Shown: piece by piece, positions 12,414 through 14,478 of the stretch
How the letters are laid out: each line of letters opens with the position of its first letter
Position numbering within the stretch: position 1 is the first letter of the stretch
Source: Elstera sp043721315
GTDB lineage: Bacteria; Pseudomonadota; Alphaproteobacteria; Elsterales; Elsteraceae
Direction: 5' to 3'
Length of the DNA: 14,478 bases
Assembly: GCA_043721315.1 (NCBI GenBank)
Contig: JAYSQZ010000006.1
Span: 1-14,478, forward strand
Program-made: the position numbers and the translations under genes
The notes under the pieces: model-generated
What the model was told of the DNA's origin: nothing
Databases searched by the model: none
The model's input: only the letters and a program-made list of their open reading frames with translations

Positions 12414-14478
12414 CTACCCCCGCGACCGCTCCACCGAGTTAATCGCCGGGGTCGCCCTAAGCGCTGCGATAATGTTGGTTAAGTGCCGTACGTCCGTCAC
12501 TTCCACATCCACCAGAATCTCGAAAAAATCGGTCGAGCGCGCGATAAACTTCAAGTTGGTGATATTGCCCTGATTTTTGCCGATGACCGTGCCGAGCGTG
12601 CCAATCGTACCGGTCTCGTTGGACGCGATCATGTGCAGCCGCCCGATATGATGTTCGGGCATCGTGGTATCGGTTTCCCACGCCACGTCGATCCAGCGTT
12701 CGGGCGTGTCAGAGAAGGCTTCAAGGTTCACGCAGTCGATCGTGTGGACGGTGACGCCTTTGCCTGTGGTGACGATCCCAACGATCCTGTCGCCCGGTAG
12801 CGGGTGGCAGCAGCGCGCATAGTGAACCGCCATGCCGGGGATGAGGCCACGCAGCGGCACGCCGCCGCCCTCTTTGCGCGGCTTGGGTTTGCCTACGGGG
12901 GACTGCGGGTTTTTCGCCGTCGGTTTGGTGCCGGGGAAGACCGTGTGGATTACTTCCCGGCCCGTCACCAACCCCTCGCCAACCATGGCGTAAAGATCGT
13001 CAATCGTCGGCGCTTGCAGGGTTTTCAAGACGCCATCGAGGGCTTTTTCGGTGAAGGCATAGCCTTCATGACGAAATTCCTTTTCGATCACGGTGCGCCC
13101 AAGCGTCATGTACTGCGCGCGGCGTTGAATGCGAACATAACGGCGAACCCGCGCCTTCGCCTTGCCGGTAACAACAAAATCTTCCCAGTCCGCCGAGGGA
13201 GTTTGCCCCTTGGAGGTGATAATATCAACTTGGTCGCCGTTTTGCAGAGTGGAGCGCAACTGCACGATGCGGCCATTGATTTTGGCCCCAACGCAGGTAT
13301 CGCCAATCTGGCTATGAACGGCATAGGCGAAATCAACCGGCGTTGCCCCGCGCGGCAGTTGAATAAGCTCGCCTTTCGGGGTGAAGCAAAACACTTGGTC
13401 TTGGAACATTTCCAGCTTGGTATGTTCCAAAAACTCCTCTGGGCCGGAGGCGTGTTCGAGAATATCGAGCAATTCCCGCAGCCAGCGATACTGCGCGCCT
13501 TCAGATTTGGCCCCGCCCATCGTGGGGGCTGGGATAATGGCTTTCTCCGCCCCGTCCAACGCCGCGTCGGAGCCTTGGCGCTTATAATGCCAGTGCGCGG
13601 CCACGCCATATTCGGCCACTTCGTCCATCGCATCGGTGCGGATTTGCACTTCGATGCGCTGACGCTGCGGGCCAATAACGCCGGTATGGATGGAGCGGTA
13701 GCCGTTCGGCTTCGGCGTGGAGATATAATCCTTAAACCGCCCCGGCACGCTTGGATAGAGCGCGTGCAAAACGCCCAGCGCCTCGTAGCACTTATCCGCA
13801 GTCGGCACGACAACACGGAAGGCGATAATGTCTGAAAGTTGCTCGAAGGCGACGTTCTTGTGCTGCATCTTACGCCAAATCGAATAGGGCGCTTTCTCCC
13901 GCCCCTTAACCTTGGCCTCAACGCCGGATTCCGTGAGTTTTACTTGCAGTTCGGCGATGATTTTCTGGATTAAATCCTGCCCACCGCCGCGCAAATACTC
14001 TAGCCGCTTGACGATGGAGGCGCGCGCTTCGGTATTGAGTTGAGCGAAGGCGAGGTCTTCCAACTCGTCCTTCATCGTCTGCATCCCAATACGGTCGGCA
14101 AGGGGCGCGTAGATTTCCAAGGTTTCGGAGGCGATGCGGGAGCGTTTCTCAGGCTTCGGAATGAAATTCAGCGTTCGCATATTATGAAGCCGGTCGGCCA
14201 GCTTCACCAGCAGCACACGAATATCTTCCGACATGGCCAGCACGAATTTGCGGAAGTTTTCGGCCTGCTTCGTTTGGTCCGACTGTAGCTCGATGCGCGT
14301 GAGTTTGGTGACGCCGTTGACCAGCCGTCCGATTTCCTTACCGAAGGCTTTTTCGATATCGGCTAGCTTAACGTCGGTATCCTCGATCACATCGTGCAGC
14401 AAGGCTGTTACGATCGAGGCGGTATCGAGCTTCAAGTTGGTCAGAATCCCCGCGACTTCGAGGGGGTGGGAGAAATAG
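12414..14478 (-). CDS. rsh: Bifunctional (p)ppGpp synthetase/hydrolase RelA/SpoT (5' end beyond window)
   Basis: Makes and degrades the alarmone (p)ppGpp. The 687 visible residues start YFSHPLEVAGILTN, inside the HD hydrolase domain, so only about 40-50 N-terminal residues are missing. HD residues are in SHP and LLHDVIEDT (fragment 26-34) and RLHNMRT. The synthetase domain has RFKDYISTPKPNGYRSIHT (about 247-265) and EVQIRT; RFKD rather than the acidic ExDD of RelA marks a bifunctional or SpoT-type enzyme. A TGS domain follows (about 362-424, FTPKGELIQLPRGATPVDFAY), then a helical region, the Cys/His element ARCCHPLPGD, and a C-terminal ACT domain (TIGTLGTVIGKNQGNITNLKF). With both catalytic domains intact it is probably the main or sole long Rsh here, as is usual in Alphaproteobacteria. 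Confidence 0.96.
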   Translation of the reverse strand, partial: YFSHPLEVAGILTNLKLDTASIVTALLHDVIEDTDVKLADIEKAFGKEIGRLVNGVTKLTRIELQSDQTKQAENFRKFVLAMSEDIRVLLVKLADRLHNMRTLNFIPKPEKRSRIASETLEIYAPLADRIGMQTMKDELEDLAFAQLNTEARASIVKRLEYLRGGGQDLIQKIIAELQVKLTESGVEAKVKGREKAPYSIWRKMQHKNVAFEQLSDIIAFRVVVPTADKCYEALGVLHALYPSVPGRFKDYISTPKPNGYRSIHTGVIGPQRQRIEVQIRTDAMDEVAEYGVAAHWHYKRQGSDAALDGAEKAIIPAPTMGGAKSEGAQYRWLRELLDILEHASGPEEFLEHTKLEMFQDQVFCFTPKGELIQLPRGATPVDFAYAVHSQIGDTCVGAKINGRIVQLRSTLQNGDQVDIITSKGQTPSADWEDFVVTGKAKARVRRYVRIQRRAQYMTLGRTVIEKEFRHEGYAFTEKALDGVLKTLQAPTIDDLYAMVGEGLVTGREVIHTVFPGTKPTAKNPQSPVGKPKPRKEGGGVPLRGLIPGMAVHYARCCHPLPGDRIVGIVTTGKGVTVHTIDCVNLEAFSDTPERWIDVAWETDTTMPEHHIGRLHMIASNETGTIGTLGTVIGKNQGNITNLKFIARSTDFFEILVDVEVTDVRHLTNIIAALRATPAINSVERSRG

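Overview
The window looks like core chromosome of an alphaproteobacterium, most likely in or near the Rhodospirillales. This rests on the moderately high GC content, the familiar protein families, and the layout: a DUF2066 gene divergent from purM-purN, then a tiny cytochrome-oxidase-IV-like gene and ndk, and an ArsR/methyltransferase-metF-metH operon. No database search was possible, so the taxonomic placement is inference. No rRNA, tRNA, CRISPR array, transposase or prophage gene was seen.

Layout, left to right. (1) 1-742, minus strand: 5' part of an exported DUF2066 protein that runs off the left edge. (2) 743-1467: about 725 bp with no recognised gene; it holds one possible small minus-strand gene (1007-1222), two short inverted repeats and a candidate purM promoter. 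(3) 1468-3170, plus strand: purM and purN, overlapping by 13 bp, two steps of de novo purine synthesis. purM appears to start at an ATT codon. (4) 3269-3394: a 41-residue single-span membrane protein, closed by a strong bidirectional terminator shared with the convergent ndk (3470-3892). (5) 9383-4016, minus strand: a methionine operon of a SahR-like regulator, metF (ATGA overlap) and metH (23-bp gap). These would make 5-methyl-THF and use it to remethylate homocysteine under S-adenosylhomocysteine-responsive control. A near-perfect 24-bp palindrome sits inside the likely promoter just before the regulator start. (6) 10686-9433, minus: a YegD-type short Hsp70/actin-fold ATPase. (7) 10813-11655, plus: a beta-carbonic anhydrase with a C-terminal extension. 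(8) 11717-12411, plus: a complete mqsR-mqsA toxin-antitoxin pair, the one clearly accessory element. (9) 14478-12414, minus: a bifunctional Rsh (p)ppGpp synthetase/hydrolase lacking only its N-terminus at the right edge; its stop codon is 2 bp from the mqsA stop codon.

Most of the window is one-carbon, purine and nucleotide metabolism: PurN uses 10-formyl-THF, MetF and MetH use the same folate pool, and Ndk balances the NTP pool. Rsh and MqsRA are both linked to stress or growth arrest. I found no wholly new multi-gene system. The points most worth a second look are the mqsRA insertion beside rsh, the AUU start of purM, and the SahR-like operator with a possibly leaderless transcript.
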